DNA of 64,000 nucleotides from Companilactobacillus nodensis DSM 19682 = JCM 14932 = NBRC 107160 (GCF_000615905.1 NZ_BAMN01000002.1:62001-126000), one strand, 5' to 3'. Counted from the stretch's first letter, positions 25,848 to 35,038 are shown. The notes: generated from the sequence alone by a model not told the origin. Made by a program: numbers and translations.

Positions 25848-28547
25848 ATGACTAAGAAAAAAGTATTTGTAGTTTCACACAGCCATTGGGATCGTGAATG
25901 GTACATGGGTTATGAACATCACCACATGCGTTTGGTGACTTTGATGGACGACTTATTGGAACTATTCAAGACAGAACCAGGATTTAATAGTTTTCATCTT
26001 GATGGCCAAACAATCATCTTGGATGATTACTTGCAAGTTAGACCTGAGCGAGAAGCAGAGGTCAGACATTATATTGAAGAGGGCAAGCTAAAGGTTGGTC
26101 CATTCTACATTCTTCAAGATGATTTCTTGATCAGTTCGGAAGCTAATACACGCGATATTTTGATTGGAGCACAAGAATCCAAGAAGTGGGGTAACAAAGT
26201 TAACTTGGGTTACTTCCCGGATACCTTTGGTAACATGGGTCAAACGGCACAGATGATGAAGTTATCTGATCTGGACTTTGCGGCCTTCGGACGTGGTGTT
26301 AAGCCAACCGGATTGAATAATCAAGTCTTTGAGAATGAGAATTATAGCTCACAATACTCAGAGATGTGGTGGAAGGGTCCAGATGGATCGAAGGTTCTAG
26401 GATTGTTATTTGCCAATTGGTACAGTAACGGTAATGAAATTCCAGTGGATAAGACTGAAGCTAAAGAGTACTGGGATCAAAAATTACAAGACGTTGAAAA
26501 ATATGCCTCAACGGATAATTTGTTGATGATGAATGGTGTTGATCATCAGCCAGTTCAAAAGGACGTGGTCGAGGCCTTGGATGTTGCCAGTGAATTATAT
26601 CCAGATTATGAGTTTATTCATTCTAACTTTGACGACTACTTAAAGGCCGTCGCTCAAGATATACCTGAAGACTTATCGGCCATCGATGGTGAGCTAACTA
26701 GTCAAGAAACAGACGGTTGGTATACATTGGCTAACACTGCTTCTAGTCGAGTCTATTTGAAACAAGAAAATACAAAAGTTCAACGACAGTTAGAAAATAT
26801 CACTGAGCCATTAGCAGCTATTGCATACAAGAATACCGACAACTATCCACATGATCAATTAAAATATGCTTGGAAAACTTTGATGCAGAATCACCCACAC
26901 GATAGTATCTGTGGCTGTTCAGTGGATGAGGTTCACCGAGAAATGATGACGAGGTTTGAAAAGTCTCGAGAAGTCGGTGAGTACTTAGCTAATGACGCGC
27001 TAAACATCATTGCTTCAAAAATAAATACAAGTGTCTTCGCCGTTGATAGCAAGCCATTTGTAGTTGTTAATACTCAAGGCTACGAGAAGAGCCAGATGGT
27101 GTCAGTTGAGATCGAGTGGGATCGAGCACCATTCTCTGAGGGTAAGCCGAATGATCAGTATGAATTGATGCAATCAAGATTGGCTGAATTACCTGAGTTA
27201 GAGGTAGTTGATAAGCATGGTTACAGTATTCCATTTGAATTGGTGAAGTCGGAAACCCGCTTTGGTTATGATCTTCCAAAAGAACGATTCCGTATTCCAT
27301 ATATGGGCTTGTTCATTACGATTCGGATTCCTGTTGAGAATTTGCCAGCTTTATCTTGGACAACTTTGGCACTACAGAAGAAGTCTCAAGCGGTTATCAA
27401 GGATGATCATAAATTATTTGATGTTGAGAGTAATACGCTAGAAAACAACTGGCTCAAGGCGACTGTCAAGTCAGATGGTAGCTTGAAGATATTGGATAAG
27501 AAGACTGATCGGGTTTATGACGACCAAATGATCTTTGAAGACACTGGTGATATTGGTAATGAATATATCTATCGTCAGTCGGCCGATAAGAAGACTATCT
27601 ACTCGACTGATTCTCAGGCTGAAATTGAAGTATTGATCAACAATGAGTACGAAGCCAAGATCAAAGTCTCTCAAGATATGTGTATTCCTGTTTCAGCAGA
27701 TGAAAGATTGGAGTATGAACAAAAATCGGTTATTGATATTACTGAACGAACTGCCAGACGCGCTAAAGAATGTCGAATGATTAGAGTTTCGACAGTTATT
27801 GGAATAACTAAGATGGAAGATCAGTTGAAGTTTTTGACGACGTTTGATAACACTTGTTTGGATCATCGTGTACGGGTATTATTCCCAACAAAATTGGAAA
27901 CAGACACGCATAACGCCGAATCAATCTATGAAGTAGTTGAACGTAGTAATCAAGTGAGTGATTCTTGGGAGAATCCTACCAATCCTCAACATCAACAAGC
28001 CTTTGTTAACGTCCAAGATAACCGTGGCGGCGTTACGATCGGTAATTTAGGATTGAATGAATATGAGATTTTACCTAAGGACAACACGATTGCTGTGACC
28101 TTGTTGCGTTCGGTTGGTGAAATGGGTGACTGGGGTTACTTCGAAACTAAAGAGGCTCAATGCCAAGGTGCACAGAGCTTTGTTTATAGTTTGTCATTCC
28201 ATGATAGAAGTACAGCCAGCCAAATCAATAGTTATATGCAGACTCGTAATAATCAAGTTCCATTACAAACGATCCAGACTGACGTTCATGATGGCGAATG
28301 GAAGTTAAGTCATGCAGTTTACAAAGTCTCAGCTGACGACTTTGTCATTACTTGCTTCAAGCAAGCTGAGGATGGAACTGCTGATATTATTCGCGGATAC
28401 AACATGACTAATGAGTCAGAAGCCATTGGTCTTAACGTCGAAGACACTAAGCTGCACACGGTCAACTTATTAGAAGAACCATTAAATGATATATCCAAAG
28501 AAGTACTTGAACCGGCTGAAATTAAGACTTTTAAGATTAACTGGTAA
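25848..28547 (+). CDS. GH38 alpha-mannosidase
   Basis: The 899-residue enzyme has the N-terminal zinc motif SHSHWDREWY (residues 10-19, His11/His13/Asp15 region), the nucleophile Asp125 in GYFPDTFGNM, and NHPHDSICGCSVDEVHREM in the middle. It ends in the usual beta-sandwich domains. The bacterial group of this length includes S. pneumoniae SpGH38 and E. coli MngB. Together with GH92 and GH125 it would strip alpha-mannose residues down to the Man-beta-GlcNAc core. It is cytoplasmic. No terminator follows, so read-through into the MsmK-type gene is possible. Confidence 0.95.
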   Translation: MTKKKVFVVSHSHWDREWYMGYEHHHMRLVTLMDDLLELFKTEPGFNSFHLDGQTIILDDYLQVRPEREAEVRHYIEEGKLKVGPFYILQDDFLISSEANTRDILIGAQESKKWGNKVNLGYFPDTFGNMGQTAQMMKLSDLDFAAFGRGVKPTGLNNQVFENENYSSQYSEMWWKGPDGSKVLGLLFANWYSNGNEIPVDKTEAKEYWDQKLQDVEKYASTDNLLMMNGVDHQPVQKDVVEALDVASELYPDYEFIHSNFDDYLKAVAQDIPEDLSAIDGELTSQETDGWYTLANTASSRVYLKQENTKVQRQLENITEPLAAIAYKNTDNYPHDQLKYAWKTLMQNHPHDSICGCSVDEVHREMMTRFEKSREVGEYLANDALNIIASKINTSVFAVDSKPFVVVNTQGYEKSQMVSVEIEWDRAPFSEGKPNDQYELMQSRLAELPELEVVDKHGYSIPFELVKSETRFGYDLPKERFRIPYMGLFITIRIPVENLPALSWTTLALQKKSQAVIKDDHKLFDVESNTLENNWLKATVKSDGSLKILDKKTDRVYDDQMIFEDTGDIGNEYIYRQSADKKTIYSTDSQAEIEVLINNEYEAKIKVSQDMCIPVSADERLEYEQKSVIDITERTARRAKECRMIRVSTVIGITKMEDQLKFLTTFDNTCLDHRVRVLFPTKLETDTHNAESIYEVVERSNQVSDSWENPTNPQHQQAFVNVQDNRGGVTIGNLGLNEYEILPKDNTIAVTLLRSVGEMGDWGYFETKEAQCQGAQSFVYSLSFHDRSTASQINSYMQTRNNQVPLQTIQTDVHDGEWKLSHAVYKVSADDFVITCFKQAEDGTADIIRGYNMTNESEAIGLNVEDTKLHTVNLLEEPLNDISKEVLEPAEIKTFKINW

Positions 28548-28573
28548 ATCATTTTTGAACAAACTGACTATAA

Positions 28574-28621
28574 AATATATCAAATTTTGGATACTTTGCC
28601 GTTTTTATGAAAACGTTTCTA
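28574..28621 (+). promoter_or_regulatory. Half operator and cre site before the MsmK-type ATPase
   Basis: ATATATCA (28575-28582) matches eight of ten bases of the locus dyad. TGAAAACGTTTCTA (28608-28621) fits the cre consensus at 12 of 14 positions. This suggests that the ATPase gene has its own control, shared with the enzymes. Confidence 0.5.
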
Positions 28622-28668
28622 TCATATTCTTGTTATCGTAAAGAATAATAAAAAAGGATGTTTAAAAA

Positions 28669-29781
28669 ATGGTAGAAATCGACTTAAATCACATATATAA
28701 AAAGTACGCTAATGCTGAAGAAGAAAATTCATATGCTGTATCAGATTTTGATCTTCACATTAAGAACAAAGAGTTCATCGTTTTCGTTGGACCATCAGGT
28801 TGTGGTAAATCTACTACACTGCGAATGATTGCCGGTTTGGAAACAATCACTGAAGGTGAATTGAGAATCGACGACGAGTTGATGAATGACGTTGTTCCTA
28901 AGGACCGTAACATCGCCATGGTTTTCCAAAACTACGCGCTATACCCACATATGACAGTTTTCAAGAACATGGCCTTTGGTTTGAAACTACGTAAGTATGA
29001 AAAGGACGATATTGAAAAACGTGTTAAGTATGCGGCTGATATCTTAGGATTGACAGAATACTTGGATCGTAAACCAGCTGCTTTATCTGGTGGTCAAAGA
29101 CAACGTGTCGCTCTAGGTAGAGCCATCGTGCGTGATGCCCCCATCTTCTTGATGGATGAGCCGCTATCTAACTTGGATGCTAAATTACGTGTCAGCATGC
29201 GTGCTGAAATCGCTAGACTGCATCAACGTCTGCACACTACAACTATTTATGTTACCCATGATCAAACCGAAGCGATGACAATGGCTGATAGAATCGTTGT
29301 TATGTCAATGGGTGAGGTTCAACAGATCGGTACACCGCAAGAAGTATATGTAACGCCTAGAAACAAATTCGTTGCTGGATTCATCGGTTCACCATCAATG
29401 AACTTCATCGATGTAACTTACAAGGACGGGGTTATCACAGATACTGAAGGTTTGAAGATCGCTGTTCCTGAAGGTCGTGCCAAGGTTCTTGAGAAAAAAG
29501 GTTATAACGGTAAACAAATGACCTTAGGTATTCGTCCAGAAGATATTCATGCTGAAGAGGCCTTTAGTGAAACTTGGCCTAATTCAGTCGTAGAAGCTGA
29601 AGTTGTTGTTTCAGAACTATTGGGTGCCACTTCAATGTTGTATTCCAAAGTTGACGGAACTGAATTTGTTGCAATCGTTGATGCGCGTGATTATCATAAA
29701 CCTGGAGAAAAAGTTAAGTTGTCGTTTGACATCAACAAGGCTCATTTCTTTGATATTGAAACTACGCTAGCAATCCGCTAA
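28669..29781 (+). CDS. msmK: MsmK/UgpC-type sugar ABC transporter ATPase
   Basis: The 370-residue protein has a full ABC domain (Walker [10 protein letters not shown] near residue 42, signature LSGGQRQR, Walker B with [15 protein letters not shown], and VTHDQTEAM). A C-terminal MOI/OB domain starts around [10 protein letters not shown]. Such ATPases power several sugar importers at once. The two permeases at 10351-12254 lack an ATPase of their own, so this gene most likely energises them. It shares the cluster with the mannosidases. The symbol reflects the family rather than an experiment. Confidence 0.93.
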   Translation: MVEIDLNHIYKKYANAEEENSYAVSDFDLHIKNKEFIVFVGPSGCGKSTTLRMIAGLETITEGELRIDDELMNDVVPKDRNIAMVFQNYALYPHMTVFKNMAFGLKLRKYEKDDIEKRVKYAADILGLTEYLDRKPAALSGGQRQRVALGRAIVRDAPIFLMDEPLSNLDAKLRVSMRAEIARLHQRLHTTTIYVTHDQTEAMTMADRIVVMSMGEVQQIGTPQEVYVTPRNKFVAGFIGSPSMNFIDVTYKDGVITDTEGLKIAVPEGRAKVLEKKGYNGKQMTLGIRPEDIHAEEAFSETWPNSVVEAEVVVSELLGATSMLYSKVDGTEFVAIVDARDYHKPGEKVKLSFDINKAHFFDIETTLAIR

Positions 29782-29797
29782 TTCAAGGAGGCAATTT

Positions 29798-30652
29798 ATG
29801 GTAATTGACCAATTATTGAAGATGTATCCCAGTGCAAAGGTGATCTCAGTACCAAATTGGAAAGACAAGTCAATTATCAATTACCGAATTGCGGACGAAT
29901 GGGTGTCGATCGAAAAAAATGAGCTAGATGATCGTCAGGTCGAATTGCTTGAGTTATTGAGTGATCATAATGAAGACGAGATAACGAATGATTGGTGGCA
30001 GTTTTTGAATCAGCGAAGTAATGATATACCGCTAGTGTCAAAGCAAACTGTTAAAATAAAAATCATTCAGTTTCACACCAGTAAACTAGAATCACGAGAT
30101 TTGTCGCAACAGTGGATCAGAGCATTTTCATCGTTCTTCAACAAAGTTATTGATACGTTTTGGGTAACATCAGAATACGGAATACTTATTTTGAGTGATT
30201 CAGAAATATCACTTGATAATACTGAATTGATATCAATGATCCAGTTGATCGATGAAGACTTTGGGACTAAGACGGAAGCTTATGTAGGTCAAACCTGGGC
30301 TTTGAATGAAGAATTGCCAGAAATATTTGAGTTGGAAAAATGTATTTTTGAACAAAATGATGGTGATGCTGTTAGTAATTTATCTTCTGATGTTATTTCG
30401 TTCATGTTCAATCAAAAATTAGCCAGTGAAAAATTATTTATCGTTTTGAAAAATACTATTACTTCTAACTCTGAATATATTGCTATGATCCGTTCGTTGT
30501 ACTTGAATCAAAATAATATTGCCAAAACAGCCAAAGATCTATATGTTCATCGCAATACGCTCTTATATCGCATCGACAAATTCAATCGAGAAACCGGATT
30601 GAACTTGAAATCGATGGATGATCTAGTACTCTGTCACTTACTACTTTGCTAA
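29798..30652 (+). CDS. PucR/CdaR-like transcriptional regulator
   Basis: The 284-residue protein has an N-terminal region with no recognisable ligand domain and a C-terminal helix-turn-helix of the HTH_30 type (LNQNNIAKTAKDLYVHRNTLLYRIDKFNRETGLNLKSMDD, residues about 237-276). Such regulators respond to sugar acids or other metabolites. It follows the ATPase by 16 bases and precedes the GH1 gene by 16, inside one transcription unit. It is a second possible regulator of the locus next to the GntR-type protein. Its target and ligand are unknown. Confidence 0.75.
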   Translation: MVIDQLLKMYPSAKVISVPNWKDKSIINYRIADEWVSIEKNELDDRQVELLELLSDHNEDEITNDWWQFLNQRSNDIPLVSKQTVKIKIIQFHTSKLESRDLSQQWIRAFSSFFNKVIDTFWVTSEYGILILSDSEISLDNTELISMIQLIDEDFGTKTEAYVGQTWALNEELPEIFELEKCIFEQNDGDAVSNLSSDVISFMFNQKLASEKLFIVLKNTITSNSEYIAMIRSLYLNQNNIAKTAKDLYVHRNTLLYRIDKFNRETGLNLKSMDDLVLCHLLLC

Positions 30653-30668
30653 CGAGAAAGAGGTCAAT

Positions 30669-32042
30669 ATGATTAAGTTCCCAGATAACTTTTTGTGGGG
30701 TGCTGCTGCCTCAGCACCACAGACTGAAGGTCACAGCCTAACTAATGGCAAGTCAGCGACAACTTGGGATGAGTGGTTCGAACAGAATCCAGAAAAATTC
30801 AATCATGGACAAGGTCCGCAGGATACTTCTAATGTTTATGAGATGTACAAGGAAGATGTGGCAAATATGCCAAGGGTCGGTATGAATTCATATCGGACTT
30901 CGATTTCTTGGGCGAGACTATTGCCAGATGGCAGGACTTTGAATCAAGAAGCAGTTGAATTTTATCGTGACTATTTTCAAACGATGCTCGATCATAATGT
31001 TGAACCGATCGTTAACTTGTTCCACTTTGATATGCCATGGTGGTTGATGAAAGAAGGCGGTTGGGAGAACCGTAAGTCAGTTGACGACTTCGCCTTTTAT
31101 GCCAAAACAGCATTTGAACAGTTTGGAGATCTAGTTAAGACTTGGTCAACATTCAATGAGCCACTGGTTCATATTGAGTGTGGATATTTGTATCAATTTC
31201 ATTATCCCGCTATCGTTGACTTCAAGAAGGCGGTTCAGGTTGGTTATCACACATTGATGGCGCATGTCTGTGCAGTCAGAGAATTTCGTAATAGTGGTGC
31301 CGATGGTAAAATTGGAATTATCCTAAATGTTCTACCAGCTTATAGTCGAAGTGATAGTGCTGAGGATATCAAAGCCAAAGAAGCCGCAGATCTATTGAAT
31401 ACGTACAGTTTCTTGGATCCGACGGTGCTGGGTGTGATACCAGAAAAACTGATTACGTTATTGAAAGATAATGACTTACTGCCGTACGTTGATGCCGCAG
31501 ACAATGAATTAATCGCGAAGAACACGGTCGATTACATTGGTATCAACTATTACCAACCAAGGCGAGTTAAGGCGCCGGATAATAGTGTTAAGAAAGCACG
31601 GATGCCAAGTGATTTGTACGAGAGTTATGACTGGCCTGATAAGAAGATCAATCCTTACCGTGGTTGGGAAATCTATCCTAAGGCGTTATATGATGTGGCG
31701 ATGATGATGAAAGATCAGTATCACAATATTCCTTGGTTTGTCAGCGAAAATGGAATGGGAGTTGCTGACGAACAACGTTTCATGGGGGATGATGGGATGA
31801 TCGATGACCAGTATCGTATCGACTTCATGAAGGAACACTTGGAGTGGCTTCATAAGGGGATCGAAGCTGGTAGTAATTGTTTTGGTTATCACGTCTGGAC
31901 ATACGTTGATTGTTGGTCCTGGTTAAATGGCTATCGTAACCGTTATGGACTTTATAGCGTTGATCTCGATAATGGTTTTAAGCGAACGGTCAAGAAGAGT
32001 GGATTGTGGTTCAAACAGCTTTCTGATAATAATGGATTTTAA
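30669..32042 (+). CDS. GH1 family glycosidase (beta-mannosidase, beta-glucosidase or 6-phospho-glycosidase)
   Basis: The 457-residue TIM barrel has the acid/base Glu164 in TFNEP and the nucleophile Glu360 in SENGMG. Phospho-glycosidases of the LacG type hold sugar phosphate with Ser428, Trp429, Lys435 and Tyr437. The matching residues here are Ser417, Trp418, Asn424 and Tyr426, so the key lysine is missing, which argues against a 6-phospho substrate. The position in an N-glycan locus suggests that it may split the Man-beta-1,4-GlcNAc core that the alpha-mannosidases cannot attack. This last point is inference. A strong terminator follows. Confidence 0.88.
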   Translation: MIKFPDNFLWGAAASAPQTEGHSLTNGKSATTWDEWFEQNPEKFNHGQGPQDTSNVYEMYKEDVANMPRVGMNSYRTSISWARLLPDGRTLNQEAVEFYRDYFQTMLDHNVEPIVNLFHFDMPWWLMKEGGWENRKSVDDFAFYAKTAFEQFGDLVKTWSTFNEPLVHIECGYLYQFHYPAIVDFKKAVQVGYHTLMAHVCAVREFRNSGADGKIGIILNVLPAYSRSDSAEDIKAKEAADLLNTYSFLDPTVLGVIPEKLITLLKDNDLLPYVDAADNELIAKNTVDYIGINYYQPRRVKAPDNSVKKARMPSDLYESYDWPDKKINPYRGWEIYPKALYDVAMMMKDQYHNIPWFVSENGMGVADEQRFMGDDGMIDDQYRIDFMKEHLEWLHKGIEAGSNCFGYHVWTYVDCWSWLNGYRNRYGLYSVDLDNGFKRTVKKSGLWFKQLSDNNGF

Positions 32043-32051
32043 CCAAAAAAT

Positions 32052-32093
32052 AACCGAGGTATTCGCAAGTTTAAGCGGATACCTCGGTTTTTT
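32052..32093 (+). terminator. Terminator after the GH1 gene
   Basis: AACCGAGGTATTCGC (32052-32066) pairs with GCGGATACCTCGGTT (32075-32089), followed by T residues. Confidence 0.92.
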
Positions 32094-32142
32094 GGCATAT
32101 AATGTAATTATTTATGGAACTGCTTTTAGAAAGGAATTTATC

Positions 32143-32631
32143 ATGACACCAGCTGAAAAAGTTACTACGTACTTAGACAATCTTGGAATCAAATACAAAA
32201 TAGTGGAACACCCTGCCGCATATACGACTGAACAAGCCGATGAATACATCAAAGGTATGGAAGGCGTTCGGACAAAATCGATGTTCTTAACTAACAAGAA
32301 GAAGCGTAATTTTTATTTGGTTATTATGGATGATGATAAACGACTGGATATGAGTGAGTTTGGTGAAATCGTCGATAACAAACGTATCAAGATGGCATCT
32401 GAAGAGAGTTTGAAAGAGAAGATGGATCTGAGTGCAGGGGTGGTGTCGATTTTTGGGCTCTTGAATAACACTGAAAAGGACATCGAAGTCTTTATCCAGA
32501 AAAAAATCTCATCAGAGGAATGGATGACCTTCCATCCTAATGACAATACTAAGACACTCTTTATTAAGACCGAGGATATGTATAAGTTTATCAAGTCAGT
32601 AGGATTTGAATATCAAATTATCGACTTGTAA
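32143..32631 (+). CDS. YbaK/ProX-type aminoacyl-tRNA deacylase
   Basis: The 162-residue protein begins at 32143 behind AAAGGA. It has the ProX (PrdX) layout: KYKIVEHPAAYTTEQADEYIKGMEGVRTKSMFLTNKKKRNFYLVIM, with the invariant Lys in the TKSMFL segment. AGVVSIFGLLNNTEKDIEVFI and the WMTFHPNDNTKT end follow. These free-standing editing domains hydrolyse mis-charged Ala-tRNA-Pro. It is unrelated in function to the glycan genes around it and has its own terminator. Confidence 0.9.
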   Translation: MTPAEKVTTYLDNLGIKYKIVEHPAAYTTEQADEYIKGMEGVRTKSMFLTNKKKRNFYLVIMDDDKRLDMSEFGEIVDNKRIKMASEESLKEKMDLSAGVVSIFGLLNNTEKDIEVFIQKKISSEEWMTFHPNDNTKTLFIKTEDMYKFIKSVGFEYQIIDL

Positions 32632-32649
32632 CGCCGTTACAAAAAAATC

Positions 32650-32678
32650 AGTGTGGTATTTTGCCACACTCTTTTTTT
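32650..32678 (+). terminator. Terminator after the deacylase gene
   Basis: AGTGTGG (32650-32656) pairs with CCACACT (32664-32670), followed by seven T residues. Confidence 0.9.
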
Positions 32679-32727
32679 GTCCTAAAATTTGTTAGTAAAG
32701 CTAAAATAAGTTCACTACCAAAATTTG

Positions 32728-32741
32728 TGAAATCGCTTACC
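32728..32741. promoter_or_regulatory. cre-like site upstream of the GH18 gene
   Basis: TGAAATCGCTTACC matches cre at about 12 of 14 positions, 113 bases before the endoglycosidase start. The leader between also holds a possible stem (CTTAAGA with TCTTAA, about 32789-32818). Confidence 0.5.
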
Positions 32742-32853
32742 ATTATTTTCATGAGATGAAGAAAGGGAAAAACCAAAAAGGAGGATATCTTAAGAGGGAC
32801 CCGTTTTTAACATCTTAAATTAAGGTATTACAAAAAATGGTGAGGATGATCAT

Positions 32854-34719
32854 ATGAGGATTAAGAAAAATATAATCAAGAAAACATTTTTCCGTAGTTT
32901 GATTTTTGTAATGGGATTGATCTTAGCTCTTGGGGCAGTTGGAAATACTGCTCAAGCAGCTGTAAGTACGACTAATAATGATAAGCACTTCATGGTTTAT
33001 TATCGTGCCTGGCGTGATAAGACTATGCAAGGTGTAAATACGAGCCTGCCAGACGAAAACTGGATCACAATGAGCGATATACCTTATGGTATCGATATTG
33101 TTAATGTCTTCAGTTATGTACCAAAGGGGCAAGAAGCACAGGCCAAACCTTTTTATGACGCATTAAAGAATAAATATGCTCCAGAACTACATGCACGTGG
33201 TGCCAGATTAGTACGTGGTATTGATTATGGAGAATTATTGAAGATCAAATATGCTGGTGACTTCCCAACTGATGAAGAATTCGACGCTTATGCTAAGCAA
33301 ATGATCGCGGAATTCGTTGATTCGATCGGTATCGATGGATTGGATATCGATATGGAAACAAAACCTTCTGCTGATGATATTAAAATCTCAGATGGTGTGA
33401 TCAAAGCTTTATCGAAGTATTTAGGACCAAAATCAGGTACTAACAGACCTTTCTTGTACGATACGAATGGTTCTAACCTAGCACCGTTTGAAAATGTTAG
33501 TGACAGCTTCGACTTCTTAGCTTACCAACAATATGGTAGTGACAATGTTCGGACAGCCAAAGCTGTTAACGATTACTCAGGCGTTCTAGCTGCTAACAAA
33601 TTTGTTCCGGGATTAACTTTCCCTGAAGAACAAGATCCTGTTAACCGCTGGTACGATGCGACAGAACCTTACTTGAATAGTAACTTCTACAAGGTAGCCA
33701 ATTATGCTGACCAAAATAATCTAGGTGGAATGTTCATCTATGCGCTTGACCGTGATGGTAGATCATATGAAACTGCCGATTGGTTGCATATCAAACCATC
33801 TAACTTAATCTGGACTAAGACAGCTATTATGCAAAGTGGTGGCGAAACAGTTGCCAACGCCAAAGAATACGCTGATCACTTCTGGAATCGTGTGAAGTTC
33901 ACAGCTAATACAAAAGATGACATTACAGCTCAAATCATGAATTCTAAGACGATCTATGATGTTAACAAGGTTATTCTTGGTAAGGATTATGGCCAAGGTA
34001 TCAGTTCAACTTATGATCCAATTCTCGAAAAGGGTCTATTGTCGATTAAAGATGCTGAACTTATTTCTCAATTGAACACAGCTGACAAGTACCTAGAACA
34101 TTCAAAAGATTACGACAGTACTAAGATTGCAGAGTTAAAGACTGTTAGAGATAATGTTGCTAAGAACTTTGCAGGTAAAACATATACACAAGTACAAATA
34201 GATTCATGGGCTTCACAATTGGCAACTGCCAACAATGGATTATTGGGATATTCAGAAACAAAGACTAAAGGTGTTGTTGATACTAAATCAGCCGCTGACT
34301 TAAATAAATCATATGTTGAATTATATGACATTAACGGTAAGACAGTTTCGAACCGTGGTTTACAACCAAAAACTGCTTGGTCATTTGATAGAAAATTGAC
34401 TAACAATAAGAGTGGTAAAGTTTACTACCGTGTTGCTACAAATGAATACGTTAGTGCCAATGATGTTAATGTTAGAAACGGTAATTCAGTTGGTAATCTA
34501 ACTAACATCGAAAAAATAAATGGTGTAGTAAGTATCGATAAGTCACAAGCAGGTTATTCTCTATACAAACAAGACGGTTCACTTGTTGGTAACCGTGCGC
34601 TAGCTGGCGGAACAGACTGGCTTGTTTCAGCCAAAGCAAGTAATGCTAATGGCGATGTATTCTACAAGGTTGCTACAAATGAATGGTTGATGAGTGGCAA
34701 TGGAGTTTCATTCAAATAA
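32854..34719 (+). CDS. Secreted GH18 endo-beta-N-acetylglucosaminidase with C-terminal SLAP-type domain
   Basis: The 621-residue protein has a signal peptide (cleavage after TAQAA, about residue 36). Its GH18 barrel has MVYYRAWRDKTMQG and the catalytic DGLDIDME (residues 161-168, acid Glu168). YQQYG at 225-229 is as in EndoF/EfEndo18A-type enzymes that cut between the two core GlcNAc residues of N-glycans. From about residue 475 two related repeats follow (VELYDINGKTVSNRGLQPKTAW and YSLYKQDGSLVGNRALAGGTDW, each leading to YYRVATNEY or FYKVATNEW). They resemble SLAP surface-attachment modules. This enzyme would release the glycans used by the genes upstream. Confidence 0.9.
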   Translation: MRIKKNIIKKTFFRSLIFVMGLILALGAVGNTAQAAVSTTNNDKHFMVYYRAWRDKTMQGVNTSLPDENWITMSDIPYGIDIVNVFSYVPKGQEAQAKPFYDALKNKYAPELHARGARLVRGIDYGELLKIKYAGDFPTDEEFDAYAKQMIAEFVDSIGIDGLDIDMETKPSADDIKISDGVIKALSKYLGPKSGTNRPFLYDTNGSNLAPFENVSDSFDFLAYQQYGSDNVRTAKAVNDYSGVLAANKFVPGLTFPEEQDPVNRWYDATEPYLNSNFYKVANYADQNNLGGMFIYALDRDGRSYETADWLHIKPSNLIWTKTAIMQSGGETVANAKEYADHFWNRVKFTANTKDDITAQIMNSKTIYDVNKVILGKDYGQGISSTYDPILEKGLLSIKDAELISQLNTADKYLEHSKDYDSTKIAELKTVRDNVAKNFAGKTYTQVQIDSWASQLATANNGLLGYSETKTKGVVDTKSAADLNKSYVELYDINGKTVSNRGLQPKTAWSFDRKLTNNKSGKVYYRVATNEYVSANDVNVRNGNSVGNLTNIEKINGVVSIDKSQAGYSLYKQDGSLVGNRALAGGTDWLVSAKASNANGDVFYKVATNEWLMSGNGVSFK

Positions 34720-34765
34720 AGATTTCGACATATCTACTCCCTGGATATTTGAAAAAAATAAAATA

Positions 34766-34798
34766 AAAATGGCGTCCATAAGTCGGACGTCATTTTTT
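34766..34798 (+). terminator. Terminator after the GH18 gene
   Basis: AAATGGCGTCC pairs with GGACGTCATTT (34785-34795, one G-T pair), followed by T residues. In the rest of 34720-35038 I see this terminator and a promoter only. Confidence 0.9.
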
Positions 34799-34961
34799 GT
34801 GCCAACAATGACATATTGTAAATAGAATGATCTGAGACCTTAATATGCTGATTAATCTTGAACGTTGATTTGGTAAGGTTGTTTCTGTCAATCCAAGATA
34901 AAAACAACTTATGAAAAAATATTTATAAATTTATGAACTTGTAAATTAAAAGTCATTTTCA

Positions 34962-34990
34962 CTGAACATATGCAAATAAACGACTATAAT
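34962..34990 (+). promoter_or_regulatory. Promoter of the small gene at 35039
   Basis: CTGAAC (34962-34967) and a perfect TATAAT (34985-34990) stand 17 bases apart. Confidence 0.6.
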
Positions 34991-35038
34991 AGAACTTGTA
35001 CAATGAAAGTTGTATCAATTAGAAAGGAAGCTTTAAGT

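Noticed and set aside
27067-27674. Minus-strand frames within the GH38 gene
   Set aside because: They are shadows of a strongly conserved coding frame and lack ribosome binding sites.
31927-32142. N-terminal extension of the deacylase into the GH1 gene
   Set aside because: The extension overlaps the GH1 coding end and a strong terminator. The start at 32143 has AAAGGA and fits family length.
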